From positions 1 to 48,196 of the forward strand of contig DATHGT010000081.1 in assembly GCA_035317605.1 (NCBI GenBank): a stretch of 48,196 nt of DNA. Direction: 5' to 3'. Under the pieces are notes generated by a model that made no database searches, was not told the DNA's origin, and saw nothing but the letters and a program-made list of their open reading frames with translations. This DNA is from DATHGT01 sp035317605 (lineage in GTDB: Bacteria > Methylomirabilota > Methylomirabilia > Rokubacteriales > CSP1-6). Both the position numbers and the translations under genes were made by a program. Shown here piece by piece: positions 27,142 to 35,939 of the stretch (positions are counted from its first letter, which is position 1; each line of letters starts with the position of its first letter).

Positions 27142-28850
27142 CACCCGGTCTCGGGCTCGCGGGTCATGGCCTCGGGCGCGCTCACCCCGAGCAGGCCGAG
27201 CCCGGATCTCGAGACGTCGGCCACCGCGGTGCACAGCGCGAGCCGCGCGAACACGAGGTCGCGGTCCGGCTGGATCACGCGATGGGCCTTGTAGTACGGG
27301 TGAAAGAGCCCGGCCAGCTCGTTCAGCCAGTAGGCGATCCGGTGAGGCTCGAGTGCCTTCGCCGCCCCCGCCACCAGCGCGGGATATTCGACGAGCTTCT
27401 TCACGATCGCCAGCTCTTCGGGCAGCACGAGCGCGGTGAGCGGGACCTCCGACCACGACGGGACCTCGATGCCCTGCTCGGCGAGCTGCCGCCAGATCGA
27501 CCGCACGCGCGCGTGGGCGTACTGCACGTAGTAGACGGGGTTCTCGGCCGACTGGCGCGTGGCCAGCGCGAGGTCAAAATCGAGCGGGCTGTCGTGGCGA
27601 CGCATCAGGAACGTGAACCGCGCGGCGTCCCGTCCGACTTCCTCGAGCAGCTCTTCCATCAGCACGAACTCGCCGCGGCGCTTGGACATGCGCACGGGCT
27701 GACCGTCGCGCAGCAAGTTCACGAGCTGCACGATCAGAATGTCCACCGCGTCGGCGGGATGGCCGAGCGCCTGCATGGCCGCCCGCATGCGCGCCACGTA
27801 GCCGTGGTGATCGGGGCCGAGCAGCGTCACCACCGCGTCGGCCTCGGCGAACTTGACGAGATGATAGAAGGCGACGTCGACGGCGAAGTAGGTCAGCTCG
27901 CCGTTCGAGCGACGGAGCACGCGGTCCTTGTCGTCGCCGAACCGGGTCGAGCGAAACCACAGCGCGCCGCCTTCGTCGAAGGTCAGGTCCCGATCCCGCG
28001 CCTCGAGTTCCTTGACGACCTGGTCGGCCAGCTTGAGGTCACGAACGTCGTGCTGTTCCGAGGACCACCGGTCGAATTCGACGCCGTAGTCGGCGAGGAC
28101 CCTGCGCTGTCCTTCGACGATCCGGGCGACCGCGTACCGACCGAGCGCCGTCGTCGGATCGGCCTCCGCGAGCGCTTGCTGCGCCGTCCACGTGCGAAGC
28201 GCGTCCGGACTCGTGATCCCCTGCTCGCGGACGAACTCGCGGGCCAGGTCGATCAGGTACTCACCCGGATACCCCTTCTCCGGCAGGGCGACGCCCTCGC
28301 CGAGCTCCTGGCGCACGCGCGCCTCGAACGAAGCGGCCAGCGCCTCGAACTGGGTCCCGGCGTCGTTGATGTAGTACTCGGTGGTCACCGCCGCGCCCTG
28401 CGAGCGCACGAGCCGCGCCAGCGCGTCGCCGATGGCGGCGGCGCGCGCGTTGACGATCACCAGCGGCCCGGTGGGATTGGCGGAGACGAACTCGAGCCGG
28501 AGGCCTCGCCCTCGCTCACCGGAGCCGCGACCGTAGTCGGCCCCGGCCGCGAGGATCTCGCGCAGCGCCTCGGCGCACCAGGCGGGCGAGAGGAAGACGT
28601 TCAGGAACCCGGGGCCCGCGATCTCCAGGCGGTCGACTTCGGGCAGCCTCGGAAAGTGGCGGACGATCAGCTCGGCGATCTGCCGGGGAGGCCGCCGCGC
28701 GGCGCGCGCCAGCACCATCGCGGTGTTGGTCGCGTAGTCTCCGTGATCGGACTGCCGCGGAACCTCCCACTGACAGTCGGCGGCGTCCGGCAGGCCGGCC
28801 GCGGCCAGCGCCGTTCTCACACCTTCCGACAGCCGCTCCGTGAGCTTCAT
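27141..28850 (-). CDS. argS: arginine-tRNA ligase with altered HIGH motif
   Basis: A 569-residue class I synthetase. The N-terminal add-1 domain, the SANPTGPL lead-in, EYYINDAGTQ, LTYFAVDVAFY and DHHGYVARM segments and the C-terminal anticodon-binding domain (PVYYVQYAHARVRSI) identify ArgRS. Where the HIGH signature should stand (typically LHVGHGR) it reads VIVNAR at residues 131-136, so both histidines are missing. The KMSKS-like loop is VRMSKRRGEF. I chose ATG 28850 (MKLTERL) with GGAGG just upstream. It heads the argS-SPOR-hpt-ftsH chain. No second argS is in the window. Confidence 0.93.
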   Translation of the reverse strand: MKLTERLSEGVRTALAAAGLPDAADCQWEVPRQSDHGDYATNTAMVLARAARRPPRQIAELIVRHFPRLPEVDRLEIAGPGFLNVFLSPAWCAEALREILAAGADYGRGSGERGRGLRLEFVSANPTGPLVIVNARAAAIGDALARLVRSQGAAVTTEYYINDAGTQFEALAASFEARVRQELGEGVALPEKGYPGEYLIDLAREFVREQGITSPDALRTWTAQQALAEADPTTALGRYAVARIVEGQRRVLADYGVEFDRWSSEQHDVRDLKLADQVVKELEARDRDLTFDEGGALWFRSTRFGDDKDRVLRRSNGELTYFAVDVAFYHLVKFAEADAVVTLLGPDHHGYVARMRAAMQALGHPADAVDILIVQLVNLLRDGQPVRMSKRRGEFVLMEELLEEVGRDAARFTFLMRRHDSPLDFDLALATRQSAENPVYYVQYAHARVRSIWRQLAEQGIEVPSWSEVPLTALVLPEELAIVKKLVEYPALVAGAAKALEPHRIAYWLNELAGLFHPYYKAHRVIQPDRDLVFARLALCTAVADVSRSGLGLLGVSAPEAMTREPETG

Positions 28851-28976
28851 CGCCCTCCATGCTCCGAGACGGAAATCGCCGCTCGTGGCGGCGATGGCGT
28901 TCATCATACGACGCGCGTCCGTAGAACGGAAACTTGGGGATGCCGCGTCAAGTGGCGGTGATCATTGGGGCGGACG

Positions 28977-29876
28977 CTATTTCAGCGCCAGCGTCACCGC
29001 CACTATCGCGGGCAGCGCGAGCGCCGCCGCCACCGCGAGCAGGTGGACGGCCCGGGTGATGTCCGCCGATGTCGGCGCGGGGCCGGCGCCGAGCGTGTAC
29101 GCCTCGGGCTTGGCCAGCGTCACGCCGAGGGCTCCGGCCATCGCCGCCATCGTCCACCCGGCGTTGGGACTGGCGGTGCGCGCGTGGTCGCGTCTCATGG
29201 TGGACAGCGCGCGACGGCCGTCGGCGCCGGCGATCCCGGCGGCGGCCGCGATCGACAGGGCGGCCAGTCGGGCGGGCACGAGGTTGAACGCGTCGTCGAG
29301 TCGCGCCGCCACGCGACCGAAGTAAAGGAGCGAGCCCTCGCGGTAGCCGATCATGGCGTCGGCGGTGTTGATCACGCGGTAGGCGACGGCGCCCGGCAGC
29401 CCGAACACGAGGAAGAACAGGAGCGGAGCGAGGAAAGCGTCGGTCAGGTTCTCGGCCACGGACTCCACGGTCGCGGACGCGACGTCTCCGGCCTCGAGGG
29501 TGGCGGTGGGACGGCTCACGAGGTCGCGGCCCACGGCGGCGCGGGCCGCGCCGAGATCGGCGCGAGCGAGATCGTCGCGAACGACGAGCGCGGCGTCCGC
29601 GAGTCCGCGCAGCGAGAGCATCGACTTGAGCGCGACCGCTTCGACCAGCACGCCCAGCCATCCGAGCGTGGAGGCGAGCATCACCAGCACCATCGACACC
29701 GCGGCCGCCAGCGACGCCACACCCAGAGTGACGAGGCCGCCGGCGAACAGCAGGCGAGACGCTGACCCCGATCCGAGCGTGGAGCGGCCCCAGCCGAGGG
29801 CCCGCCCGATCCATGCGACCGGGTGCCAGCGATTGGGCGGTTCGCCGGCCGCCAGATCAACGACGAGGGCGATCAG
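28977..29876 (-). CDS. cbiB: adenosylcobinamide-phosphate synthase CbiB/CobD
   Basis: A roughly 300-residue membrane enzyme that attaches the aminopropanol arm to adenosylcobyric acid. Diagnostic segments: DLAAGEPPNRWHPVAWIG, ESVAENLTDAFLAPLLFF, NTADAMIGYR, YFGRVAARLDDAFNLVPARL and SPNAGWTMAAMAGALGV. Several membrane helices are visible. The start is uncertain: no ATG/GTG/TTG lies near the expected N-terminus; a CTG at 29876 would overlap the cobQ stop by 4 nt, while an ATG at 29996 would overlap cobQ by 124 nt. Follows cobQ, its usual pathway predecessor. Confidence 0.9.
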   Translation of the reverse strand: MIALVVDLAAGEPPNRWHPVAWIGRALGWGRSTLGSGSASRLLFAGGLVTLGVASLAAAVSMVLVMLASTLGWLGVLVEAVALKSMLSLRGLADAALVVRDDLARADLGAARAAVGRDLVSRPTATLEAGDVASATVESVAENLTDAFLAPLLFFLVFGLPGAVAYRVINTADAMIGYREGSLLYFGRVAARLDDAFNLVPARLAALSIAAAAGIAGADGRRALSTMRRDHARTASPNAGWTMAAMAGALGVTLAKPEAYTLGAGPAPTSADITRAVHLLAVAAALALPAIVAVTLALK

Positions 29877-31408
29877 GACGACGAGAGCCGTCGTGGATCG
29901 ATCCGCAGCAGCCGCGCCAGCAGCGTGAGGTCGAGCGCGCCCGCGACGACGTCGGCCAGCCGATCGTAACGATTCCCGTCGGCCGGGCGTCCCCACCGAG
30001 GATCGGGCGCGAGTCCCTCGAGCGCGGCCAGCTCGACGAGCAGCGCCCGGCGGAGTCCGTCGTTGGCGAAGAGCCCGTGCAGATACGTGCCCAGCACGTT
30101 GCCCGCAGCGTTCACGGCGCCGTCCGCCTCGTCCACGCGGACACCGTTGCGCTCGGTGACCGTGAACGGATGATCGCCGCCGCAGCGTTCGGTCCGGCCC
30201 ATGTGAATCTCGTACGCCGACAGCTCGATCCCTTGGGCCTGGGCGAAGACGCCGGCCTTCGCCGTCGCGCGAGCGCTCACTCGCACGGTCGTCTTGGCCG
30301 GCGCGAACGTGGTCACCACCGGCAACAGCCCGAGTCCCCTCACCTCACCCACGACCGACTCGATGCCCAGCGGGTCGCGCAACGTCTCACCGAGCATCTG
30401 ATAACCGCCGCACACGCCGAGAATCAGCCGCCCCGCCCGGGCCGCCCCGAGGATCGCCTCCGCGAGGCCGGTGGCGCGCAGCCACGCGAGATCGCCGCTC
30501 GTGTTCTTGCTGCCGGGAAGCACGATGAGATCGGCCGCGGCCAGCTCGGCGGGGTCGCGCACGAACCGGACGCGGACACGTGGCTCACGGGCGAGCGGCT
30601 CGAAGTCGTCGAAGTTGGCGATCCGGGGCATCCGGATCACCGCGACGTCGATGTCGGCCACGACGGGGCCGTGTCGACCGTCCAGGTCCAGCGAGTCCTC
30701 GGCGGCGACGGGCACGTCCTCGACGTAGGGAACCACGCCGAGCACCGGCCGGCCGGTACGCTCGGTGAGGAGATCGAGTCCTGAAGTCAACAGTGCGCGA
30801 TTGCCCCGGAACTTGTTGATCACGAGGGCACGGACGCGCTCGCGGTCTTCGGGGTCGAGCAGGGCCAGCGTGCCGATGAACGCGGCGAAGACTCCCCCGC
30901 GGTCGATGTCACCGGCCAGGACCACCGGCGCGTCGGCCAGGCGCGCGATCCGCATGTTCACGATCTCGCCGTCGTTCAGGTTGATCTCGGCCGGACTGCC
31001 CGCGCCCTCGATGATCACGACGTCGTGGGCGCGGCGCAGCCGATCGAGGCTGGCCTCGACGACCTTCATGAGCTCGGCGCGCAGCTCCCGGTAGTCGGCG
31101 AACGCGAAGCTCCCGCGCGGGACGCCGGCCACCACGACCTGCGAGCGGTCGTCGCCCTCGGGCTTGAGCAGGATCGGGTTCATGTCCACGCTCGGCTCGA
31201 TCCCCGCCGCCTCCGCCTGGGCCGCCTGAGCCCGCCCAATCTCGAGCCCGTCCGCCGTCACCGCCGCGTTGAGCGCCATGTTCTGCGACTTGAACGGCGC
31301 CACCCGAAACCCCGCCCGCGCCAGCACCCGACACAACGCCGCCGTGAGCACGGTCTTGCCCACTCCCGAAGACGTCCCCTGAATCATCAAGCAGCTCGCC
31401 CGGCTCAT
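29873..31408 (-). CDS. cobQ: cobyric acid synthase CobQ/CbiP
   Basis: A 511-residue glutamine-dependent amidase that amidates four side chains of adenosylcobyrinic a,c-diamide. The N-terminal P-loop-like MIQGTSSGVGKTVL, PFKSQNMALNA, GAGSPAEINL and DIDRGGVFA, and the C-terminal class I amidotransferase-like domain with the nucleophile in LGVCGGYQMLG and YEIHMGRTE, identify it. Length is typical. Its ATG overlaps the tonB stop (ATGA). The ring-forming genes of the early pathway are not in this window. Confidence 0.95.
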   Translation of the reverse strand: MSRASCLMIQGTSSGVGKTVLTAALCRVLARAGFRVAPFKSQNMALNAAVTADGLEIGRAQAAQAEAAGIEPSVDMNPILLKPEGDDRSQVVVAGVPRGSFAFADYRELRAELMKVVEASLDRLRRAHDVVIIEGAGSPAEINLNDGEIVNMRIARLADAPVVLAGDIDRGGVFAAFIGTLALLDPEDRERVRALVINKFRGNRALLTSGLDLLTERTGRPVLGVVPYVEDVPVAAEDSLDLDGRHGPVVADIDVAVIRMPRIANFDDFEPLAREPRVRVRFVRDPAELAAADLIVLPGSKNTSGDLAWLRATGLAEAILGAARAGRLILGVCGGYQMLGETLRDPLGIESVVGEVRGLGLLPVVTTFAPAKTTVRVSARATAKAGVFAQAQGIELSAYEIHMGRTERCGGDHPFTVTERNGVRVDEADGAVNAAGNVLGTYLHGLFANDGLRRALLVELAALEGLAPDPRWGRPADGNRYDRLADVVAGALDLTLLARLLRIDPRRLSSS

Positions 31409-32373
31409 CGGATCTGGAAGACGACCGGCACGCGAATCCTCAGCGGGCGCGCCGGCAAGTCGGGCGGCAGCGGCATGCGCGGCAACGCGCGGATCGTGTC
31501 GAGCGCGGCCTCGTCGAGCACCTGGTGGGTCGACGATTCGAGCACCGTGACGTCGCTGATCGTGCCGTTGGCGAGGATCAGGATCTCGACGCTGACCGTG
31601 CCGGCCAGGCCGCGGCGCCGCGCGCTCGCGGGATAGCGCACGGACTGCTCGATGCGCTGGCGCAGCGCCCTGAGATACGGGCCGTACTCGGCGCCGGCAC
31701 CGCTCCCCGCTCCACCCGGAGGCACCGACGCCACGCGGGGCCCGGGGGACCCGCTCGCCTGGCCGCGTCCATTCGCACCGTGGTCCGGCCCACGATCGCC
31801 GGTGCCCGTTGTCGCACCGCTCGAGCTCCCACCGGCCGTCCCGCCGGTGGGCGTCGTCCCGCTGCCTCCGCTCACCGCTGGACGTCCGCCGCCGCGCGCC
31901 GTCGGCTCGCTCGTCACCGGAGCGGGCGAGGTCGACGGTCTCGGCTCGACGACCTCGCGCGACGATGGCGCGGGCGGCGGAGCAGACGGCGCCGGCTCGC
32001 GCGGCATCTCCACGATCGCCACCGGCGAACGTGGCGCGGGCACCATCTCAGGCCGCGGCTCCGCGGTCGGCGGCGGCGTCGCCTCGATCGCGGGTGCGGG
32101 CGAAGGTGCCGAGGCCGCGGGAGCGCTCGGCGCGGGCGAAGTCGGTCGCGATCGCAAGCGTTTCGATTGACGGCCGCCCGTCGCGGAGGGCACCGATCGA
32201 TGCTCGGGTGACGGCGTGGCGACCGACGCCGCATCGGGGACGAACGGATCGCGGAGATCGATCACCAGCGCGGGCAGCGGCTCGTCGCGCGGGATCACGA
32301 CGAGCACGAGCGCGAGCACCGCGGCGTGCAGCGCCAGCGACAGCGCGAACCCGAGCCAGGGCCGTCGGATCAC
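31405..32373 (-). CDS. tonB: TonB-like energy transducer
   Basis: A 322-residue protein with a short cytoplasmic tail, one membrane helix (WLGFALSLALHAAVLALVLVV, with the His typical of TonB/TolA anchors), a long Pro/Ser/Ala/Gly-rich periplasmic spacer (about residues 60-225) and a C-terminal TonB domain (QSVRYPASARRRGLAGTVSVEI ... RALPRMPLPP). It would pass proton-motive energy to the BtuB-type receptor encoded two genes upstream. ExbB and ExbD are not in the window. GTG start overlaps the cbiZ stop (GTGA). Confidence 0.9.
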   Translation of the reverse strand: MIRRPWLGFALSLALHAAVLALVLVVIPRDEPLPALVIDLRDPFVPDAASVATPSPEHRSVPSATGGRQSKRLRSRPTSPAPSAPAASAPSPAPAIEATPPPTAEPRPEMVPAPRSPVAIVEMPREPAPSAPPPAPSSREVVEPRPSTSPAPVTSEPTARGGGRPAVSGGSGTTPTGGTAGGSSSGATTGTGDRGPDHGANGRGQASGSPGPRVASVPPGGAGSGAGAEYGPYLRALRQRIEQSVRYPASARRRGLAGTVSVEILILANGTISDVTVLESSTHQVLDEAALDTIRALPRMPLPPDLPARPLRIRVPVVFQIR

Positions 32374-33020
32374 CCGGACTCCCTGATCCAGCGCGCGACG
32401 CCGGCGTCCATCGCCGACCTCACCGCGCGGGCGACCAGCCAGCCCAGCTCGCTGACCGGCCCGCCGAAGCGACAGGGCACGCCGCGACCGGTCGCGGCGA
32501 CCACGACCGCGTCGGTGGACGTGCCGGTGACGAGGCCGCCGTCGGCCGAGCGCACACCGCCCTCGGCCAGCGCCAGGGTCTTGACCTCCGTGGCCGTGAT
32601 CACGAGGTTGACGAGGGCCGCGTCTTCCGGCCGGCCGTCGACGATCACGATCGTGTTGATGGTCGACGGCCGCCACGCCGCGGCCGCGCTCCGCCCCGCG
32701 GTGCTGCGATTGCCCAGGCCCATCGTGACCGCCGTCCAGACCGTGAGCCCCTCCCCGCGCTCGGTGGCCTGCTCGGCGTGCTCCGTCCGCGCCCCGGTCA
32801 GGAGCCCGACGAAGGGGCGCGCCAGCGAGCGCCGCGTGACGAAGTCGTCCAGCCGGCGCTCGCTGTCGTCGCACTGAAAGCCACTGATCACGCGGAGGTT
32901 GACGATCGAGCGCGCGTCGGCGACGCCGCCGCCGACGATCGCGGAGGACACCGCGCGGAGCGGCTGCTCCGCGCGGACCACCACGGCCTCGGTGTCGATC
33001 TCGACGGCGAGTCCGATCAC
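32370..33020 (-). CDS. cbiZ: adenosylcobinamide amidohydrolase CbiZ
   Basis: A 216-residue protein matching CbiZ: the LRAVSSAIVGGG segment (about residues 20-31), ARSIVNLRV, WTAVTMGLGNRSTAGR and the TEVKTLALAEGGVRS region. CbiZ cleaves the aminopropanol side chain of adenosylcobinamide (and of some complete corrinoids), so imported corrinoids can re-enter the pathway at cobyric acid. This fits the adjacent cobQ and cbiB and the uptake genes. The frame extends far upstream as a shadow of btuB; GTG 33020 overlaps the btuB stop (GTGA). Confidence 0.85.
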   Translation of the reverse strand: MIGLAVEIDTEAVVVRAEQPLRAVSSAIVGGGVADARSIVNLRVISGFQCDDSERRLDDFVTRRSLARPFVGLLTGARTEHAEQATERGEGLTVWTAVTMGLGNRSTAGRSAAAAWRPSTINTIVIVDGRPEDAALVNLVITATEVKTLALAEGGVRSADGGLVTGTSTDAVVVAATGRGVPCRFGGPVSELGWLVARAVRSAMDAGVARWIRESG

Positions 33021-34912
33021 TTGAACGCCGCCCGCAAACCGAATAACGCGTTCAAGCCCAATGCGCGCAACCCGAAGACCTCGTCGTAGCGGTTGTCGGT
33101 CACGTTGTCGATGCGGGCGGTGAGATCGAGCCGATCCATCGCGCCCACGCGCCCGAGCAAACGCAGCGTCCCCCCGAAGTCGAGACGGTAATACCCGGGA
33201 TTGCGCCCTACCGTCTGCGACTCGAACTGTTTGCCGACCACGTGGGCCTGGACGAAGAGGGTCAGGCGCTCGATGGGCGTCGCCGTCACCCCGGCGTTCC
33301 ACCGGTTCTCGGCGAAGCGGCGGAGCGGCAGGCCGGTGTCGAGGTCCCGGGTGCGCGTCCATGTGTGGTTGGCCCACACCAGCAGCCAGTCGAGCGGCTC
33401 CACCTCCACGTAGGTCTCCACACCTTCGGTGACCGCGCGACCGACGTTGAGCGGCGCGGCCAGGAACGTCACCGGGTCGAAGACGATCTGGATCAGATTG
33501 GAGAACGTGTTGTGGAAGTACGTCGAGCCGAAGCGGACCCGGTTCTTCCAGAGCTTCTGGTCGAGCCCGGCGTCGTAACTCTCGCTGTGCTCGGGCTGGA
33601 GATCGGGGTTGCCGAATCCGGGAAAGAACAGGTCGTTGATGGTGGGCGCGCGGAAGCCCTTGCCCCAGGTCGCCCGCAGCCGGGTGCCGGTCTCCTTGAT
33701 CACGATCGACGCGCCCGCTCGCGGGGTCAGCTCGTTGCCGAAGACGCTGTTGGACTCGTAGCGGAGTCCCCCGCTCAGGAAGAGACGATCGAAGAAGCTC
33801 AGCTGGTCCTCGAAGAACCCGCTGTTGGTCTCGATAGCCTCCCGGAACGTCGCCCGGTTGTATCCCTGCTCGGCGCGATTCTCGTACCCGAGGGTGAGGG
33901 TGTTCCACGAGCCCATGCGAAACGACGTGACCACCTCCGCTTCCTGACGGCGGGTGTCGATCTGGGAGATCGTGGTGAACGATCCCGGCGGGGGGACGTT
34001 CCGGAAGCCCGAGTTGTTCCACCACTGGCCGTAGCGCACGCGCACGTCCCACCAGTCGAGGATCGGCTGACGGTAGGCGAGGCTGTAGAAGTAGCTCTCG
34101 CTCTGCGACTGCGCGTTGGGATCGAAGACCGTCCTCGGTGAGGTCGAGAACACGGGCAGGTCGAGGTTCAGCTTCGTATACCGTCCGGTCAGCGACAGCT
34201 CGCCCTTCCACGGGAAATCGTACCCGATGCGCCCGTTGAAGGAGGTGAGGCCGGAGTCGTCGTTGTTGAACTGGCCGCGGGTGTCGTAGCGGCTGCCGGA
34301 GAGGTTGTAGTTGAAGCCGCCGAACGAGCCCTGCACGTTGGCCTGCTCGCGGATCGTGCCGTAGCTGCCGCCCTCGACCCACACGGACCCCTGCGGCGGT
34401 CCCTGTCCCTTCTTGGTGATGATGTTCACGACGCCGCCGATGGCGTCGGCGCCGTAGAGCGTCGACTGCGGCCCGCGCACGATCTCGACCCGATCGATCC
34501 CGTCGAGGGTCAGGTCGGACAGCTCGGTGAGCCCGAGGGTCGGGCTGGAGACCCGCATGCCGTCGACGAGGACCACGACCTGCTGGGCGCCGGCGCCTCG
34601 GATCTTGATGCTGGTCGTCTTGCCGAGACTGCCCGAGCGCTGGATCTCCACGCCGGGCACGTGGCGCAGCGCCTCCTCGAGGCCGGAGTAGTGATACGTC
34701 CGGACGTCCTCGTCGGTGACGATGCTCACGGCCGCGCCGAGCTGACTCTGGGGCGTCTCGACCTTGGTGGCCGTCACCACCACGGGATCGGTCTGCTTGA
34801 CCTCCGCGGACGGCTTCGTCTCCGGCTTCGGCTCCGAGGTCGGAGCGCTCTGAGCGAACGTGGCGTTTGGTACCAGCACGGCGATCACCAGCATCACGAG
34901 GACCCGTTTCAC
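33017..34912 (-). CDS. btuB: BtuB-like TonB-dependent corrinoid receptor
   Basis: A 631-residue outer-membrane receptor. It has a signal peptide (cleavage near AQSAP, about residue 21), a TonB-box-like DPVVVTAT, the plug domain (LRHVPGVEIQRSG, VVVLVDGMRVSSP, IEIVRGPQSTLYGADAIGGVVNI) and a 22-strand-type barrel ending in FGLRAAFK. Start is GTG 34912 with AGGAGG five bases upstream. The cobalamin riboswitch directly upstream and the btu/cob neighbours support a corrinoid substrate rather than iron. It heads the btuB-cbiZ-tonB-cobQ-cbiB transcript. Confidence 0.93.
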   Translation of the reverse strand: MKRVLVMLVIAVLVPNATFAQSAPTSEPKPETKPSAEVKQTDPVVVTATKVETPQSQLGAAVSIVTDEDVRTYHYSGLEEALRHVPGVEIQRSGSLGKTTSIKIRGAGAQQVVVLVDGMRVSSPTLGLTELSDLTLDGIDRVEIVRGPQSTLYGADAIGGVVNIITKKGQGPPQGSVWVEGGSYGTIREQANVQGSFGGFNYNLSGSRYDTRGQFNNDDSGLTSFNGRIGYDFPWKGELSLTGRYTKLNLDLPVFSTSPRTVFDPNAQSQSESYFYSLAYRQPILDWWDVRVRYGQWWNNSGFRNVPPPGSFTTISQIDTRRQEAEVVTSFRMGSWNTLTLGYENRAEQGYNRATFREAIETNSGFFEDQLSFFDRLFLSGGLRYESNSVFGNELTPRAGASIVIKETGTRLRATWGKGFRAPTINDLFFPGFGNPDLQPEHSESYDAGLDQKLWKNRVRFGSTYFHNTFSNLIQIVFDPVTFLAAPLNVGRAVTEGVETYVEVEPLDWLLVWANHTWTRTRDLDTGLPLRRFAENRWNAGVTATPIERLTLFVQAHVVGKQFESQTVGRNPGYYRLDFGGTLRLLGRVGAMDRLDLTARIDNVTDNRYDEVFGLRALGLNALFGLRAAFK

Positions 34913-34947
34913 GGCTACCTCCTCTTTCCACGAAGGGGGTGCGCATC

Positions 34948-35124
34948 ACTGCCCCGGATAGGTCTCCTGACTCGTGGATCCTCACGTCCGCCCAGCCTTC
35001 CCGTTCCGATGGAACAGTGGCTCCCTCATCGGGGTGGACGACGCTCCCCACTCACAGTGGCGGGACCGTGCCGGCTTCGCCTCGCGGCCTACCGGCTTCC
35101 CTGAACCCGGAGCACTCACACGGA
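34948..35124 (-). promoter_or_regulatory. cobalamin riboswitch upstream of btuB
   Basis: On the minus strand the element holds GTGCTCCGGG and GGGAAGCCGG near its 5' end, the conserved core CCGCCACTGTGA (complement of 35052-35063) and the 3' B12 box AGTCAGGAGACCTATCC (34955-34971). These are the hallmarks of the AdoCbl riboswitch. It ends about 36 nt before btuB, close enough to act on translation start or on a terminator. Confidence 0.92.
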
Positions 35125-35135
35125 CGGGTCGGGCC

Positions 35136-35939
35136 TCACCTCCTCCACGCGATCTGCACGACGGGCCGGCCGGTGAGCGCGTTGCGCTCGACCGCCACCG
35201 GGCACCCATAGACCGTCGTGAGCAGCGTCTCCTCCAGCACGGCCTCGGGCGGACCCAGCCGGGCCATCCGCCCGGCGGCGAGCAGCAGCAGCCGGTCGCA
35301 CAGCGCGCCGGCGAGGTTCAGGTCGTGGGAGACCAGCACGATCGTGGTGCCGCGCTCGCGGTTGACCCGGCGCAGCAGGGCCACGCATTCCACCTGGTAG
35401 CGGAGGTCGAGGTGCGCGGTGGGCTCGTCGAGCACGAGCAGCCGCGGCTCCTGCGCGAGCGCGCGCGCCAGCGCCACCCGCTGCCGCTCGCCGCCGGACA
35501 GGATGCCCACGCGCGCGTCCGCGAGGTCGAGCACGCCGGTCGCCGCCATCGCCTCCCGCGCGACCGCGAGGTCGTCTGACGTCTCGAAGAACCGGCGCGG
35601 CGCGTGGGGATACCGGCCCATCAGCACCAGCTCCCGCACCGTGAACGGCAACCCCTGCGGCATGTCCTGGGGGACCACCGCGACGCGGCGGGCCAGCTCC
35701 GCTCGGGTCATCGCGGCCAGGCTCACGCCTTCGACTTCGATCGTTCCGCGCGTGGGCGAGACGACGCGGCTCAGCAGGCGGATCAGCGTGGTCTTGCCGG
35801 CGCTGTTGGGGCCGAGCACGCCGAAGACCTCCCCCTTGGTCAGCTCGAAGGACACGTCGCTCAGCGTGAACGGACGGTCGCGCCGCGGCTCCGTCAAGGG
35901 ATAGCTGAACGCCACGCCGTCGAAGCGCGCGACCGGCAC
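35136..35939 (-). CDS. btuD: cobalamin ABC transporter ATP-binding protein BtuD
   Basis: A 267-residue FecCD-type ABC ATPase: Walker A LGPNSAGKTTL, Q-loop VVPQDMPQGLP, signature LSGGERQRVALARAL, Walker B LLVLDEPTAHLDL and switch SHDLN. It powers corrinoid import with BtuC and BtuF. Walker A has Ser in place of the more usual Gly (PNSAGKTT). The frame continues upstream as a shadow; GTG 35939 overlaps the btuC stop (TAGTG). The riboswitch of btuB begins just after its stop, so the transporter transcript may end there. Confidence 0.94.
   Translation of the reverse strand: MPVARFDGVAFSYPLTEPRRDRPFTLSDVSFELTKGEVFGVLGPNSAGKTTLIRLLSRVVSPTRGTIEVEGVSLAAMTRAELARRVAVVPQDMPQGLPFTVRELVLMGRYPHAPRRFFETSDDLAVAREAMAATGVLDLADARVGILSGGERQRVALARALAQEPRLLVLDEPTAHLDLRYQVECVALLRRVNRERGTTIVLVSHDLNLAGALCDRLLLLAAGRMARLGPPEAVLEETLLTTVYGCPVAVERNALTGRPVVQIAWRR

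Noticed and set aside
27135..28961. 608-codon plus-strand frame opposite argS
   Set aside because: argS is unmistakable on the other strand; the frame is an antisense artefact of third-position GC bias.
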